Assembly (NCBI RefSeq): GCF_021044565.1
Contig: NZ_CP087997.1
Location: 2,170,001-2,234,000, forward strand
Length of the DNA: 64,000 nt
From: Subtercola endophyticus
Lineage (GTDB): Bacteria; Actinomycetota; Actinomycetes; Actinomycetales; Microbacteriaceae
Direction: 5' to 3'
In this document: in pieces, positions 17,854 to 27,050 of the stretch
Layout: each line of letters begins with the position of its first letter
Position numbering within the stretch: position 1 is the first letter of the stretch
Notes under the pieces: model-generated
What the model saw: the letters and a program-made list of their open reading frames with translations, nothing else
Databases searched by the model: none
What the model was told of the DNA's origin: nothing
Translations under genes and position numbers: made by a program

Positions 17854-18940
17854 CGTTCGGCCTTTCGCCCTGGGGTTCGAGTGAATCGGTTGTGAGGTGC
17901 GGTGCAATATCCCGGGGGTTCAGCGTACCGGCAAGCACCTGGCTGACCTGCTGAACGATAGGCATGTCGACACCGCGTGCCGCGGCGAGCGTGAGGATCG
18001 GCGCCACCGACGCGAGCCCCTCGGCGGTCTGCTGCATGCGGCCCACCACGTCGGCGAAGCTGTAACCCTGGCCGAGCAACCGGCCCGCGGTGTTGTTGCG
18101 CGAGAGCGGCGAGCTGCTGGTGGCGATGAGGTCGCCGAGCCCGGCGAGCCCGGCCATGGTCTCAGGATGCCCGCCATACGCCACCGCGAACGCCGTCATC
18201 TCGGCGAGCCCTCGCGTGATGATCGACGCCTTCGTGTTCTCGCCGTAGCCGACGCCGTCCACGATGCCGATGGCCACGGCGATGAGGTTCTTCAGCACGC
18301 CGCCGAACTCCGTGCCGATGACGTCGGTATTGACGTATGAGCGAAAGTAGCGGTTGGTGGCGACCATCGCTACAGCCTCGGCGGTCGAAAGGCTGTCAGA
18401 CGCGATGACGGCGGCCGTCGGCTGCTCTTTGGCGATCTCGAGCGCGAGGTTGGGGCCAGAGGCCACGGCCAGCCGATCGCGGTGAAGATCAAGACCGTGC
18501 TCGAGCACCTCGCTCATGCGGAGCCCCGTGCCCTTTTCGACGCCCTTCATCAGACTGACCACGATGGTGTCGTCGCCCAGCGCGGGCCGCAACGCATCGA
18601 GATTCGAGCGCAGCGACTGGCTCGGAATCGACACGAACACGATCGACGACCCGGCGACGGCCTGTTCGAGGCTGGCGGTGGCGCGGATGCCCGGCGGCAG
18701 GTTCACGCCCGGCAGGTAATCGCTGTTGCGCTTGGCCTCGTTGATCTCGCGCGCGAGTTCGGGGCGCCGAGCCCAGAGGGTGACGTCTGCTCCCCCGTCG
18801 GCGAGGATCTTGCTGAACGTGGTACCCCAGCTGCCGGCCCCGAGCACGGTGACGGCCTTCTGCGGGGCGGCCAGCGCCGCGGCGCGCGCGGCGGCCCGGC
18901 TCGCACGAGAGGAGCGAGGCGTGACTGATCGGGGCGTCAC
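17756..18940 (-). CDS. gpsA: Glycerol-3-phosphate dehydrogenase [NAD(P)+]
   Basis: Reduces dihydroxyacetone phosphate to sn-glycerol-3-phosphate for phospholipids. Rossmann motif VTVLGAGSWGTTFSKILA (residues ~30-47), then VSLMKGVEKGTGLRMSE, AVASGPNLALEIA and catalytic Lys in GGVLKNLIAVAIGIVDG. The enzyme core ends near residue 345. The frame then runs ~45 polar residues further, past the ddl start. Its GTG start overlaps the plsC-like gene by 4 bases. It sits in the lipid/wall precursor operon plsC-gpsA-ddl. Confidence 0.95.
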   Translation of the reverse strand: MTPRSVTPRSSRASRAAARAAALAAPQKAVTVLGAGSWGTTFSKILADGGADVTLWARRPELAREINEAKRNSDYLPGVNLPPGIRATASLEQAVAGSSIVFVSIPSQSLRSNLDALRPALGDDTIVVSLMKGVEKGTGLRMSEVLEHGLDLHRDRLAVASGPNLALEIAKEQPTAAVIASDSLSTAEAVAMVATNRYFRSYVNTDVIGTEFGGVLKNLIAVAIGIVDGVGYGENTKASIITRGLAEMTAFAVAYGGHPETMAGLAGLGDLIATSSSPLSRNNTAGRLLGQGYSFADVVGRMQQTAEGLASVAPILTLAAARGVDMPIVQQVSQVLAGTLNPRDIAPHLTTDSLEPQGERPNDGKQNRGGSALWRPFQRAFDQLRDGRRGAQGD

Positions 18941-19683
18941 AGCGGTCTTCCGAATTCGGTCTGGTTGTGGTCGGCCGGGTTGTACCGCTCGGCGGGTGCG
19001 CTCTCGCCACGAAGCTGCTCGAGCAGAGTGGTGATGGCGGTCATGACCTGGTCGGTCGCTTCGAGCAGAGCGCTCTGGGTCAGCGGCTTGCCGCGAAACC
19101 GGTCGAGATCGACCTCGTCGCCGTAAAGAACGTGAACGGTCTTTCGCGGGAAGAGGCTGATCTTCTTGCTCCAGCGCGGCAGAATGTGCTGGTCGCCCCA
19201 GTGCGCCACCGGAATCAGCGGCACGCCGTTCTCGAGCGCGATGCGCACGGCCCCCGATTTGCCGCGCATCGGCCAGAGGTCGGGCTCGCGAGTCAGGGTT
19301 CCTTCGGGGTACACGATGACGCCCGCACCCGACGCCGCCAGATCATTTGCGGCCGACATGGCTTCACCGCCGGAGGTTCGGGTGGTGCGCTCGACGGGTA
19401 TCTGCTTCACCTGGCGCAGTGCCCAGCCGAGCACCGGCACGCGGAAGAGAGACGCCTTCGCGAGAAAACGCGGAGCACGGCCCAGGCGCCACACCGACCA
19501 TCCGATGACCACCGGGTCGAAGTCGCTGAAGTGATTCGGGGTGAGCACAAAAGAGCCGGTCTTCGGCAGCTTCTCACCGTGCTGAACGTCGAGCCGGCAG
19601 ATCGCCGCCGTGAAGGCGATGACCGGCGCAGCCATTACCCGGAACGCGACATTCTTCTCGTGCGCCCTTGCCTGTTGCGGCAT
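18937..19683 (-). CDS. plsC: 1-acyl-sn-glycerol-3-phosphate acyltransferase (PlsC family)
   Basis: 248 residues. The acyltransferase blocks are NHFSDFDP (HX4D box, residues ~50-57) and YPEGTLTREPD (block III). An N-terminal hydrophobic stretch (VMAAPVIAFTAAICRLD) likely anchors it at the membrane. It acylates lysophosphatidate to phosphatidate, the step after GpsA-derived glycerol phosphate is first acylated. It overlaps gpsA by 4 bases and follows murA by 9 bases, so it is an operon member. Confidence 0.9.
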   Translation of the reverse strand: MPQQARAHEKNVAFRVMAAPVIAFTAAICRLDVQHGEKLPKTGSFVLTPNHFSDFDPVVIGWSVWRLGRAPRFLAKASLFRVPVLGWALRQVKQIPVERTTRTSGGEAMSAANDLAASGAGVIVYPEGTLTREPDLWPMRGKSGAVRIALENGVPLIPVAHWGDQHILPRWSKKISLFPRKTVHVLYGDEVDLDRFRGKPLTQSALLEATDQVMTAITTLLEQLRGESAPAERYNPADHNQTEFGRPL

Positions 19684-19692
19684 GAAGAAGGG

Positions 19693-21081
19693 TTACGACT
19701 CGAAGGAGAAGTCTGCTCCGAGCTTCTCGAGCTTGCCGGTGAAGTCACCGTAGCCGCGGCTGATGAGCCCGACGTTGCTGACCCGCGACTGACCCTGAGC
19801 GGTGAGAGCCGCGATGAGGTGGCTGAAGCCGCCCCGCAGGTCGGGAACCTCGATGTCGGCACCGTGCAGCTTGGTAGGCCCGACGATGACGGCGGCCTGC
19901 TCGAGCGCACGACGCGGAACGCGGCGGCCCTCGCCCTCGAGACCGTTCTTGTGTACCGTGATGTCGGCGCCCATCTCGACGAGCGCCTCGGTGAAGCCGA
20001 AGCGGTTCTCGTACACCGTCTCGTGCACGACAGACGTACCGATGGCCTGGGTCAGCGCCACGATGAGCGGCTGCTGCCAGTCGGTCATGAAGCCGGGGTG
20101 CACATCGGTCTCGATGACGACAGGCTTGAGGTCACCGCCCGGGTGGAAGAACCGAATGCCGTCTTCTTCGATGTCGAAGTCGCCGCCGATCTTACGAAAG
20201 ACGTTCAAGAACGTCATCATCTCTTGCTGCTTCGCGCCCACGCAGAAAATGTCGCCCTTGGTCGCCAGAGCAGCGGATGCCCAGCTCGCGGCCTCGTTAC
20301 GGTCGAACAAGGCACGGTGGTCGTAGCCCTTCAGGCTGTCGACGCCCTCGATGAGAATGACCCGGTTGGGCTCGATCGAGATGATCGCGCCCATCTTCTG
20401 CAGCACGGCAATGAGATCCATGATCTCGGGCTCGATGGCCGCGTTCTTCAGCTCGGTGATGCCCTTGGCACGAACACCGGTGAGCAGAACCTGCTCGGTG
20501 GCGCCGACGCTAGGGTAGGGCAGCTCGATGTTGGCGCCCTTGAGGCCGTTGGGCGCCGTGATGTTGATGCCGCTCGGCAGCTTGTCGACGACGGCACCGA
20601 AGGCGCGCAGGGCGTCGAGGTGAAAGTCGATGGGGCGGTCGCCGATGCGGCAACCGCCGAGGTCGGGAATGAACGCGTGCCCCAAACGGTGCAGCAGCGG
20701 CCCGCAGAACAGGATCGGAATGCGGCTCGACCCCGACAGAGCGTCGATCTCGGCGCTCTGGGCGATGGCCACGTTGGCCGGGTCGAGAACGAGGATGCCC
20801 GATTCGGGGCTGCCCGTGATCTCGACGCCGTGAATCTCGAGCAACCGCGAGACGACGTGCACGTCGCTGATGTCGGGCACGTCACGCAAGACGCTCTTCG
20901 TGTCGCCGAGCAGAGAGGCGACCATGGCCTTCGTGACCAGGTTCTTCGCCCCGCGCACGTCGATACGGCCGCGCAAGGGGCGCCCGCCGTTCACGATGAT
21001 GGTGTCAGAGAGAAGACCCACGCGAGCCGCCGCCTTCTGTGCATCGAGCAGGAGTGATGCGTCTTGGAGGAGTGTGTTCAT
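19693..21081 (-). CDS. murA: UDP-N-acetylglucosamine 1-carboxyvinyltransferase
   Basis: First committed step of peptidoglycan synthesis: adds enolpyruvate from PEP to UDP-GlcNAc. 462 residues, two inside-out domains. Conserved RGAKNLVTKAMVASLL has the catalytic Lys-Asn pair. The PEP loop LGGCRIGDRPIDFHL keeps the active-site cysteine, so fosfomycin sensitivity is expected from this residue. TDVHPGFMTDWQQPLIVALT is also typical. The first ~25 residues (MNTLLQDASLLLDAQK) are extra compared with E. coli MurA. It lies 12 bases after leuD. Confidence 0.96.
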   Translation of the reverse strand: MNTLLQDASLLLDAQKAAARVGLLSDTIIVNGGRPLRGRIDVRGAKNLVTKAMVASLLGDTKSVLRDVPDISDVHVVSRLLEIHGVEITGSPESGILVLDPANVAIAQSAEIDALSGSSRIPILFCGPLLHRLGHAFIPDLGGCRIGDRPIDFHLDALRAFGAVVDKLPSGINITAPNGLKGANIELPYPSVGATEQVLLTGVRAKGITELKNAAIEPEIMDLIAVLQKMGAIISIEPNRVILIEGVDSLKGYDHRALFDRNEAASWASAALATKGDIFCVGAKQQEMMTFLNVFRKIGGDFDIEEDGIRFFHPGGDLKPVVIETDVHPGFMTDWQQPLIVALTQAIGTSVVHETVYENRFGFTEALVEMGADITVHKNGLEGEGRRVPRRALEQAAVIVGPTKLHGADIEVPDLRGGFSHLIAALTAQGQSRVSNVGLISRGYGDFTGKLEKLGADFSFES

Positions 21082-21093
21082 AAAGGGTGCTGC

Positions 21094-21690
21094 CTACTTC
21101 ACTGGGAGTGTCTTCGGCCGCCATGATGCTCGGCGGCTCTCGAATTCTGTGATCTCTGCTTCATTGCGCAGAGTGAGCCCGATGTCGTCGAGACCTTCGA
21201 GCAGCCTCCACCGAGTGTAGTCATCGATGTCGAACGGCAGCCGGAGGTCGCCCACAGACACGGTTTTCGTGTTCAAATCGACACTGATCGAAAGGCCCGG
21301 CTCGGCGTCGATGGCCGACCAGATGGTTTCGATGTCGGCTTCGCTCAGGGTGGCGACGAGCAGGCCCTGCTTGCCCGAGTTGCCGCGGAAGATGTCGCCG
21401 AAGCGCGAGCTGAGCACGGCGTCGAATCCGTAGTCGCGCAGCGCCCAGACGGCGTGCTCACGGCTCGAACCCGTGCCGAAGTCGGGGCCCGCCACCAGAA
21501 TCTTGGCGCCCTGGTATTCGGGCTGGTTCAGTACGAAGTCGGGGTCTTGGCGCCAGGCATAAAACAGGGCGTCTTCGAAGCCCGTCTTTGTGACGCGCTT
21601 CAAGAACACGGCGGGGATGATCTGGTCGGTGTCGACGTTCGACCGGGTCAGCGGCGCAGCGACTCCGGTGATGACGGATACGGCGTCCAT
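21094..21690 (-). CDS. leuD: 3-isopropylmalate dehydratase small subunit
   Basis: 198 residues from ATG 21690. It starts [20 protein letters not shown] and continues [12 protein letters not shown], with the swivelling-domain motif [21 protein letters not shown]. It forms the isopropylmalate isomerase with LeuC in leucine synthesis. It starts 2 bases after the leuC stop. Open codons upstream (to 22104) are shadow within leuC. Confidence 0.96.
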   Translation of the reverse strand: MDAVSVITGVAAPLTRSNVDTDQIIPAVFLKRVTKTGFEDALFYAWRQDPDFVLNQPEYQGAKILVAGPDFGTGSSREHAVWALRDYGFDAVLSSRFGDIFRGNSGKQGLLVATLSEADIETIWSAIDAEPGLSISVDLNTKTVSVGDLRLPFDIDDYTRWRLLEGLDDIGLTLRNEAEITEFESRRASWRPKTLPVK

Positions 21691-21692
21691 GC

Positions 21693-23156
21693 TCAGGCCA
21701 CCCCTTCGTTCGACGACGCACCGACGAGCGAGTGCTCGTTCTGGGTGAGATCCCAGGGGCTCGACAGCGTTCCCCTGATCGCAGTCGCGGCGGCGACGAG
21801 CGGCGACACCAGATGGGTGCGCCCGCCCTTGCCCTGCCGGCCCTCGAAGTTGCGGTTCGAGGTGGATGCACAGCGTTCGCCGGGCGCCAGCTGGTCTGGG
21901 TTCATTCCGAGACACATCGAGCAGCCCGCGAAGCGCCACTCGGCACCGAACTCTTCGACGATCTTGTCGATGCCCTCGGCCTCGGCCTCGATGCGCACCC
22001 GCGCTGAGCCCGGAACGACCATGACGCGAACATTGTCTGCCTTCTTCTGCCCCTTGATGACCGAGGCGAACGCGCGCAGGTCTTCGATGCGGCTGTTCGT
22101 GCACGACCCCATGAACACGGCGTCGACCGCGATCTCTTTCATCGGAGTGTTCGCGGTGAGCGCCATGTACTCCAGCGCCCGTTCGGCGTTGGCGCGGTCG
22201 TTCGCGTCGATGATCAGCGACGGGTCGGGCACGTTCTCGCTCAGCGAGACGCCCTGGCCGGGGTTGGTGCCCCAGGTGACGAACGGCTCGAGCTCGTCGG
22301 CGTTCAAAAAGACCTCGGCGTCGAAGATCGCGTCTTCGTCGGTGGCGAGCGTGTTCCAGTACGCCACGGCCTCATCCCAGTCGTCGCCCGCGGGAGCGTG
22401 CGGGCGACCCTTGAGATACTCGTACGTCGTCTCGTCGGGTGCGACCATACCGGCGCGTGCGCCCGCCTCGATCGACATGTTGCAGATGGTCATGCGACCA
22501 TCCATCGACAACGACCGGATGGCCGAACCGCGGTACTCGAGCACGTAACCCTGCCCGCCGCCGGTGCCGATCTTCGCGATCACCGCGAGAATGATGTCTT
22601 TCGCCGTCACGCCGGGGCGCAGCGTGCCCTCGACGGTGATGGCCATCGTCTTGAAGGGCTTCAGCGGCAGGGTCTGCGTGGCGAGCACGTGCTCGACCTC
22701 GCTGGTGCCGATGCCGAACGCCATCGCGCCGAACGCGCCGTGGGTCGAGGTGTGCGAGTCGCCGCAGACTACGGTGATACCCGGCATCGTCAAGCCGAGC
22801 TGCGGGCCCACCACGTGCACGATGCCCTGCTCGACATCGCCGAGCGAGTGCAGCCGAACGCCGAACTCCTTGGCGTTGGCGCGCAGGGTGTCGATCTGCA
22901 GGCGGCTCGTCGCGTCGGCGATGGGCTTGTTGATGGCCAGCGTCGGCGTGTTGTGGTCTTCGGTGGCAATCGTCAGGTCGAGGCGGCGCACCGGGCGGCC
23001 CGCGGCGCGCAGGCCGTCGAAGGCCTGCGGGCTGGTGACCTCGTGCACGAGGTGGAGGTCGATGTAGAGAAGGTCAGGGCTGCCGTCTTCGCCTTTGACG
23101 ACAACATGGTCATCCCACACCTTTTCGGCGAGGGTGCGAGCCCTGGTTTCTGACAT
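21693..23156 (-). CDS. leuC: 3-isopropylmalate dehydratase large subunit
   Basis: 487 residues, aconitase-family [4Fe-4S] enzyme of leucine synthesis. Cluster cysteines lie in [12 protein letters not shown] and in [11 protein letters not shown] near the C-terminus. The substrate/cluster motif is [15 protein letters not shown]. First gene of the leuC-leuD-murA-plsC-gpsA-ddl run, with gaps of 2, 12 and 9 bases and then short overlaps. The 85 bases upstream, towards the terC stop, must hold its promoter; I see no clear attenuator or T-box there. Confidence 0.96.
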   Translation of the reverse strand: MSETRARTLAEKVWDDHVVVKGEDGSPDLLYIDLHLVHEVTSPQAFDGLRAAGRPVRRLDLTIATEDHNTPTLAINKPIADATSRLQIDTLRANAKEFGVRLHSLGDVEQGIVHVVGPQLGLTMPGITVVCGDSHTSTHGAFGAMAFGIGTSEVEHVLATQTLPLKPFKTMAITVEGTLRPGVTAKDIILAVIAKIGTGGGQGYVLEYRGSAIRSLSMDGRMTICNMSIEAGARAGMVAPDETTYEYLKGRPHAPAGDDWDEAVAYWNTLATDEDAIFDAEVFLNADELEPFVTWGTNPGQGVSLSENVPDPSLIIDANDRANAERALEYMALTANTPMKEIAVDAVFMGSCTNSRIEDLRAFASVIKGQKKADNVRVMVVPGSARVRIEAEAEGIDKIVEEFGAEWRFAGCSMCLGMNPDQLAPGERCASTSNRNFEGRQGKGGRTHLVSPLVAAATAIRGTLSSPWDLTQNEHSLVGASSNEGVA

Positions 23157-23241
23157 GATTCTTCCTTCTCGAACGCGGTGCTACCGCGTGCTGATGTATC
23201 CGCTCATTCTAACCGCGCGGGTTGGAATTGATTCCCGACGG

Positions 23242-24249
23242 CTACTTCGGTGCGTCGTTCGAGGTGACGGCTCGCCGAGCATCCACTCGCATCTTGATGA
23301 GGCTCGCTACGGTGGCGACGGCCATCGAGAGGATGATCACCGCGAGCGAGGCGAAGGTCGAGATGTCGGGCACCCAGTCGATTCCCTCACCACCGTTGAT
23401 GAACGGCAGCTGGTTGTCGTGCAGGGCGTGGAACACGAGCTTCACCCCGATGAAGGCGAGGATGAACGCGATGCCGTAGTGCAGGTAGACCAGCTTGTCG
23501 AGCAGGCCACCGAGCAAGAAGTAGAGCTGGCGAAGGCCCATCAGGGCGAAGATGTTCGCCGCGAACACGATGAACGGGCTCTGCGTAATGCCGAAGATGG
23601 CCGGAATCGAGTCGAGCGCGAACAGCAGATCGGTCGACCCGATGGCGATGAACACGATGATCATCGGCGTGAAGAAGCGCTTGCCGTCGATGGTGGTGCG
23701 CACCTTGGTGCCGTCGAAGTCGGGCGAGATCGCCACGCGCTTGCGCAGCACACGGGTGAGCAGATTGTCTTTCTGGTCTGCCTCGTCGTCGTGCTTGCCG
23801 AAGGCCTGCTTGATGGCGGTGTAGAGCAAGAACGCGCCGAAGATGTAGAAGATCCAGCTGAAGTTCTCGATGAGGCTGGCGCCCAGCACGATGAAGATGG
23901 CGCGCAGAATCAGGGCGATGATGATGCCCACCATCAGCACCTCTTGCTGCAGCTTTCGGGGCACCGCGAAGCGCGCCATGATGATCACGAACACGAACAG
24001 GTTGTCGATACTGAGGCTGTACTCGGTGACCCAGCCGGCGAGGAATTCGACGGCGTGCGTGCTGTCGCCGATGACCCACATGAGGCCCGCGAAGATGAGC
24101 GCCAGCAGCACGTAGAACGCGACCCAGAGGGTCGACTCTTTCGTCGAGGGGATGTGCGGGCGCTTGATGACGAGCAGCAGGTCGCCGATGAGAATCAGGG
24201 TCAAGACGACGAGAGACGTGATCTCGAACCAGAGGGGCAGAGCGGTCAT
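23242..24249 (-). CDS. TerC/Alx-family integral membrane protein (manganese exporter type)
   Basis: 335 residues from ATG 24249 (MTALPLWFEITSLVV); AAAGG lies ~6 bases upstream. Eight to nine membrane helices. TerC hallmarks: EYSLSIDNLFVFVIIM with conserved acidic residues and STDLLFALDSIPAIFGIT. TerC/Alx/MeeF proteins export Mn2+, which fits the yybP-ykoY riboswitch directly upstream. An older link of the family to tellurite resistance gave the name. Followed on the same strand by leuC but separated by 85 bases. Confidence 0.92.
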   Translation of the reverse strand: MTALPLWFEITSLVVLTLILIGDLLLVIKRPHIPSTKESTLWVAFYVLLALIFAGLMWVIGDSTHAVEFLAGWVTEYSLSIDNLFVFVIIMARFAVPRKLQQEVLMVGIIIALILRAIFIVLGASLIENFSWIFYIFGAFLLYTAIKQAFGKHDDEADQKDNLLTRVLRKRVAISPDFDGTKVRTTIDGKRFFTPMIIVFIAIGSTDLLFALDSIPAIFGITQSPFIVFAANIFALMGLRQLYFLLGGLLDKLVYLHYGIAFILAFIGVKLVFHALHDNQLPFINGGEGIDWVPDISTFASLAVIILSMAVATVASLIKMRVDARRAVTSNDAPK

Positions 24250-24274
24250 TCGAACCTTTCGCACGACAAAGCGG

Positions 24275-24372
24275 CGAAAGTCTCTCCCGCACGAAGAATC
24301 GTGCCACCGCGCCGGGCCTTCGATGACGAAGACCGTATTGACGACAACGGTGAAGTGGGATACTCCCCTTCA
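24275..24372 (-). promoter_or_regulatory. yybP-ykoY (manganese) riboswitch upstream of terC
   Basis: On the minus strand the leader has the L1 core GAAGGGGAGTA (24371-24361), the second conserved segment TGTCGTCAATACGG (~24346-24333), two simple hairpins, and the 3' GAGAGACTTTC block (~24285-24275). TGAAGG (24372-24367) can pair with CTTTCG (24280-24275) as P1. This matches the RF00080 architecture as I know it. A TACACT -10-like hexamer lies just upstream (24385-24380). Expected role: Mn2+-dependent induction of terC. Confidence 0.82.
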
Positions 24373-24411
24373 TTGAGAGAGTGTACAGGAAGCGTCTCGT
24401 ACCCTCGAAGC

Positions 24412-25209
24412 ATGGCCAAACCCGATTCGACCATTATTCGTTCCTACCGACCCCAAAGCGCAGGCGTGAAAGGCATCGGGTACCTGATCTTCTTCAGCCG
24501 CTGGCTGCAGGCTCCGCTGTACCTCGGGCTCATCGTGGCCCAGCTCATCTACGTCGTGGTGTTCGTGATCGAGCTGATCCACCTCGCCGAGACCGTGATC
24601 CACGACCCGCTGAAGATCGACGAAGCGAAAATCATGCTCGCCGTGCTCGGCCTCATCGACGTGGTGATGATCGCGAACCTGCTGATCATGGTGATCATCG
24701 GCGGCTACGAGACGTTCGTGTCACGCATCGACATCGACGGGCATCCGGATCAGCCCGAGTGGTTGTCGCACGTCAACGCCAATGTGCTGAAGGTCAAGCT
24801 GGCGATGGCCATCATCGGTATCTCGTCGATCCATCTGCTGAAGACGTTCATCGAGGTGGGCGACATCGGCTCGCCCGAGTCGGAAGACGAGAGCATCACG
24901 GGCGAGACATACACCAGCGAGGGGGTGTTCTGGCAGGTGATCATTCACAGCGTGTTCATCTTGTCGGCGCTAGCGCTGGCGCTCATCGATCGCATGTCGA
25001 AGGGGCGCGGCGGATCCGTTGCGCTCGGCGCCGGCGTCGGTGTCGGGCTGCATCTTGGCACGGACGGCACGGCGGCAGCTGGCGCGCCGACCGCCGGGCC
25101 TTCAAGTGCGACGCCGACCGGCGGGCCCACGACCACGAGTTCGGCGCCCATCGCGGGGCACCTCGTCAACGGGGTCTTCGTGCCGATGGAGCTCGAAACC
25201 CGCCACTGA
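24412..25209 (+). CDS. YqhA/UPF0114 family membrane protein
   Basis: 265 residues from ATG 24412 (MAKPDSTIIRSYRPQSAG). Three to four hydrophobic helices (LIFFSRWLQAPLYLGLIVAQ; ANLLIMVIIGGYETFVSRI) give the UPF0114/TIGR00645 pattern. The family's role is unknown. A Gly/Ala/Thr/Pro-rich tail of ~55 residues follows the last helix. It is divergent from riboswitch-controlled terC, sharing a 160-base control region. The long open frame upstream (from 23095) is antisense to terC and is not coding. Confidence 0.87.
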   Translation: MAKPDSTIIRSYRPQSAGVKGIGYLIFFSRWLQAPLYLGLIVAQLIYVVVFVIELIHLAETVIHDPLKIDEAKIMLAVLGLIDVVMIANLLIMVIIGGYETFVSRIDIDGHPDQPEWLSHVNANVLKVKLAMAIIGISSIHLLKTFIEVGDIGSPESEDESITGETYTSEGVFWQVIIHSVFILSALALALIDRMSKGRGGSVALGAGVGVGLHLGTDGTAAAGAPTAGPSSATPTGGPTTTSSAPIAGHLVNGVFVPMELETRH

Positions 25210-25222
25210 GGCCCGTGCCCCG

Positions 25223-26002
25223 TCAGGAGCCGAGGCTGGCCTTCAGCTCGGCCTGAATGCGCTTCAGCTCGGCGGTGAAGTGCGAGACGGCAGCCGCCGG
25301 AACAGCTCCGCGAGCGGCGTGTTTACGCAGGTCGACCCGCACCGCACTGCGGAAGGAGTTGATCGCCAGCTCGACGTCACGCAGGGCATCCGCGTTGCTG
25401 CGGCGCTGCTCGTCGCCGGGGTTTTGACGTTGCTCTTCGGCCGAGGGGGTGGGGTTGTCGCTCTGCTCCTCGCTGCCGGTGCTGCTGTCGCTGCTGCTGT
25501 CGCTGCTGCCGGTGCTGCTGTCGCTGCTGTCGGTGCTGTCGCTGCTGCGCGGATCGGCGGCGGGAAAGCCGTAGTTGACCGGGCGGCCTTCGGAACGGGT
25601 TCGCGCAGAGTCGGGGCGCGACGCCTGGGCGGCGGCGGCGAGGTCGGCGCGCAGGCTGCGCATGGCTTCGTTCACGCCGGCGCGTAATCCGTCGGCGAGG
25701 GTGCGCAGCGAGTCGCTCACGTTGTTCTCGATGGAGTCGAGGTCGTCTTGCCGGGCATCCAGTTCGGCTCGGCCGGCGTCGGTGATCGAGTAGACGGTCT
25801 TGCGGCCATCGGTCGATTTGGTGACGAGACCCTCGTCTTCGAGCTTCGCCAGGCGCGGGTAGATGGTGCCGGCGCTCGGGCTGTAGGTTCCGCCGAAGCG
25901 AGTGCTCAGCTCTTGGATGAGCTCGTAGCCGTGGCGCGGCTGCTCGGCGAGCAGCTTCAGCAGGTACAGCCGCAGGTCGCCGTGGCCGAAGACGGTACTC
26001 AC
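25223..26002 (-). CDS. PadR-family transcriptional regulator
   Basis: 259 residues from GTG 26002. The winged helix-turn-helix is residues ~5-80: GDLRLYLLKLLAEQPRHGYE, FGGTYSPSAGTIYPRLAKLE and DGRKTVYSITDAG. A dimer helix follows, then a Ser/Asp repeat (SSDSTDSSDSSTGSSDSS, ~150-170) coded by a repetitive stretch, then an alpha-helical C-terminus. The start overlaps the DUF4097 stop by 4 bases (GTGA), so the two are co-translated. It probably binds the repeats upstream of the DUF4097 gene (inference). Confidence 0.9.
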   Translation of the reverse strand: MSTVFGHGDLRLYLLKLLAEQPRHGYELIQELSTRFGGTYSPSAGTIYPRLAKLEDEGLVTKSTDGRKTVYSITDAGRAELDARQDDLDSIENNVSDSLRTLADGLRAGVNEAMRSLRADLAAAAQASRPDSARTRSEGRPVNYGFPAADPRSSDSTDSSDSSTGSSDSSSDSSTGSEEQSDNPTPSAEEQRQNPGDEQRRSNADALRDVELAINSFRSAVRVDLRKHAARGAVPAAAVSHFTAELKRIQAELKASLGS

Positions 26003-26838
26003 GCCGTCGCCTCGGCGGGCTGCTGGGCGGTGGATGCCGCGGCGGGCCGGCGCACGGCCGTGATGTTGCCCGCGACCGAGTTGGCGTGCACCTCGGCGAA
26101 GCGCCCGTCGAGCGAGCCGGTGGTGAAGTTCTTGCCCTTGCCGTAGGTTCCGCGGAACACCGAGCCGTCGAGACTCAGCACACCCGAAACGGTGTTCACG
26201 TTGTAACGCGCGCCCAGCCCCTCGTCGAGGCGCACGGTGAACTCACCCGAGACGGTGTTGTTGTCGATGGTGTCGACGTCGCCGTCGAGGTCGAGAAAGA
26301 CGCTCGCTGCGACGCCGTCGGCGGCGAATTTGGTGACGGATCCGCTGACCGTGATGTCGCCGGTCACGGTGTGCGCGGCGACCGCGCCGCGGTGGTCGCT
26401 GATGGAGATCTCGCCGTTCACGGTGTTGATGTCGACGCTGCCCTCGACGCCGTCGATCACGATGTCGCCGTTGACGGAGTTGGCCTTGATGCCGTTGGTC
26501 ACGCCCGAGACGAACGCGCTGGCATTGACGACGCCGAACTTGAGAGCGACCGACCGCGGAACGAGCAGGCTGATGTCGGCCTTAGCGGTGCCGCGGAACG
26601 ATGCGAACACGTCGATGAAGTTGTCCCAGCGCAGCTGCGGGTGGTCGATCTCGAGCTCGTCGCCGTCGATCTGCACCTTGAGGTCTTTTCCGCTGACCGA
26701 GTGCACCTCGACCCTCGCGCCGGGTTCGTCGTGGGCGATGATGTCGATCTTGCCCCCGATGAGACTGATCTTCACCGAACGCACGAGGTCGAGGTCGATG
26801 ACTTTCGGCTCACTGACGAGCCACTTCTCCAGCGCCAT
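25999..26838 (-). CDS. DUF4097-type beta-helical repeat protein
   Basis: 279 residues from ATG 26838 (MALEKWLVSEPKVIDLDLVR); AGGGAG lies 6 bases upstream. Repeated short beta-strand rungs (GIKANSVNGDIVIDGVEG; GSVDINTVNGEISISDHRG; AVAAHTVTGDITVSG) form the adhesin-like DUF4097 fold. There is no signal peptide or membrane helix, so it is probably cytoplasmic or membrane-associated through partners. DUF4097-PadR pairs are common in Actinobacteria, and the role is unclear. First gene of a two-gene operon. Confidence 0.85.
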   Translation of the reverse strand: MALEKWLVSEPKVIDLDLVRSVKISLIGGKIDIIAHDEPGARVEVHSVSGKDLKVQIDGDELEIDHPQLRWDNFIDVFASFRGTAKADISLLVPRSVALKFGVVNASAFVSGVTNGIKANSVNGDIVIDGVEGSVDINTVNGEISISDHRGAVAAHTVTGDITVSGSVTKFAADGVAASVFLDLDGDVDTIDNNTVSGEFTVRLDEGLGARYNVNTVSGVLSLDGSVFRGTYGKGKNFTTGSLDGRFAEVHANSVAGNITAVRRPAAASTAQQPAEATA

Positions 26839-26891
26839 GCTGGGCTCCCTTCGGTGTCGCGGATGCTCGGCGGCGGCCTTTCGGCACATCG

Positions 26892-26963
26892 AGCTATATC
26901 GCGTTTCTACTTGGGCACCATCGTAGGCAGGCGATCGTGGCAAAGTCAAGCTATATCGCGTTT
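26892..26963 (-). promoter_or_regulatory. DUF4097-padR promoter flanked by two 15-base operator-like repeats
   Basis: Two identical direct repeats AGCTATATCGCGTTT (26892-26906 and 26949-26963), 57 bases apart. Between them on the minus strand lie TTGACT (26949-26944), an 18-base spacer and TACGAT (26925-26920). One repeat abuts the -35, the other sits just past the expected start of transcription. This layout fits repression by the encoded PadR. Confidence 0.65.
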
Positions 26964-26998
26964 GCTGGGGCTGTGAAGTCGCTGCAGAGGGACACGCA

Positions 26999-27048
26999 CA
27001 CTTCGGCGCATGCGCGCTCGCTCGAGCAGGGGCGCATGCGCCGAAGTG
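26999..27048. repeat. 17-bp perfect inverted repeat (hairpin)
   Basis: Arms 26999-27015 and 27032-27048 are exact reverse complements around CTTCGGCGCATGCGC, with a 16-base loop. There is no T run. The core resembles the TTCGGCGCAT part of the 19-bp repeat family. It lies between the divergent DUF4097 promoter and the end of the zinc-ribbon gene and may act as a terminator or structural element. Confidence 0.6.
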
Positions 27049-27050
27049 CG

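Noticed and set aside
18967..21057. 696-residue plus-strand frame opposite murA and plsC
   Set aside because: High-GC antisense shadow; MurA and PlsC motifs are intact on the other strand.
23095..24411. Upstream extension of the yqhA-like frame
   Set aside because: It lies antisense to terC and its riboswitch; the YqhA family begins at ATG 24412.
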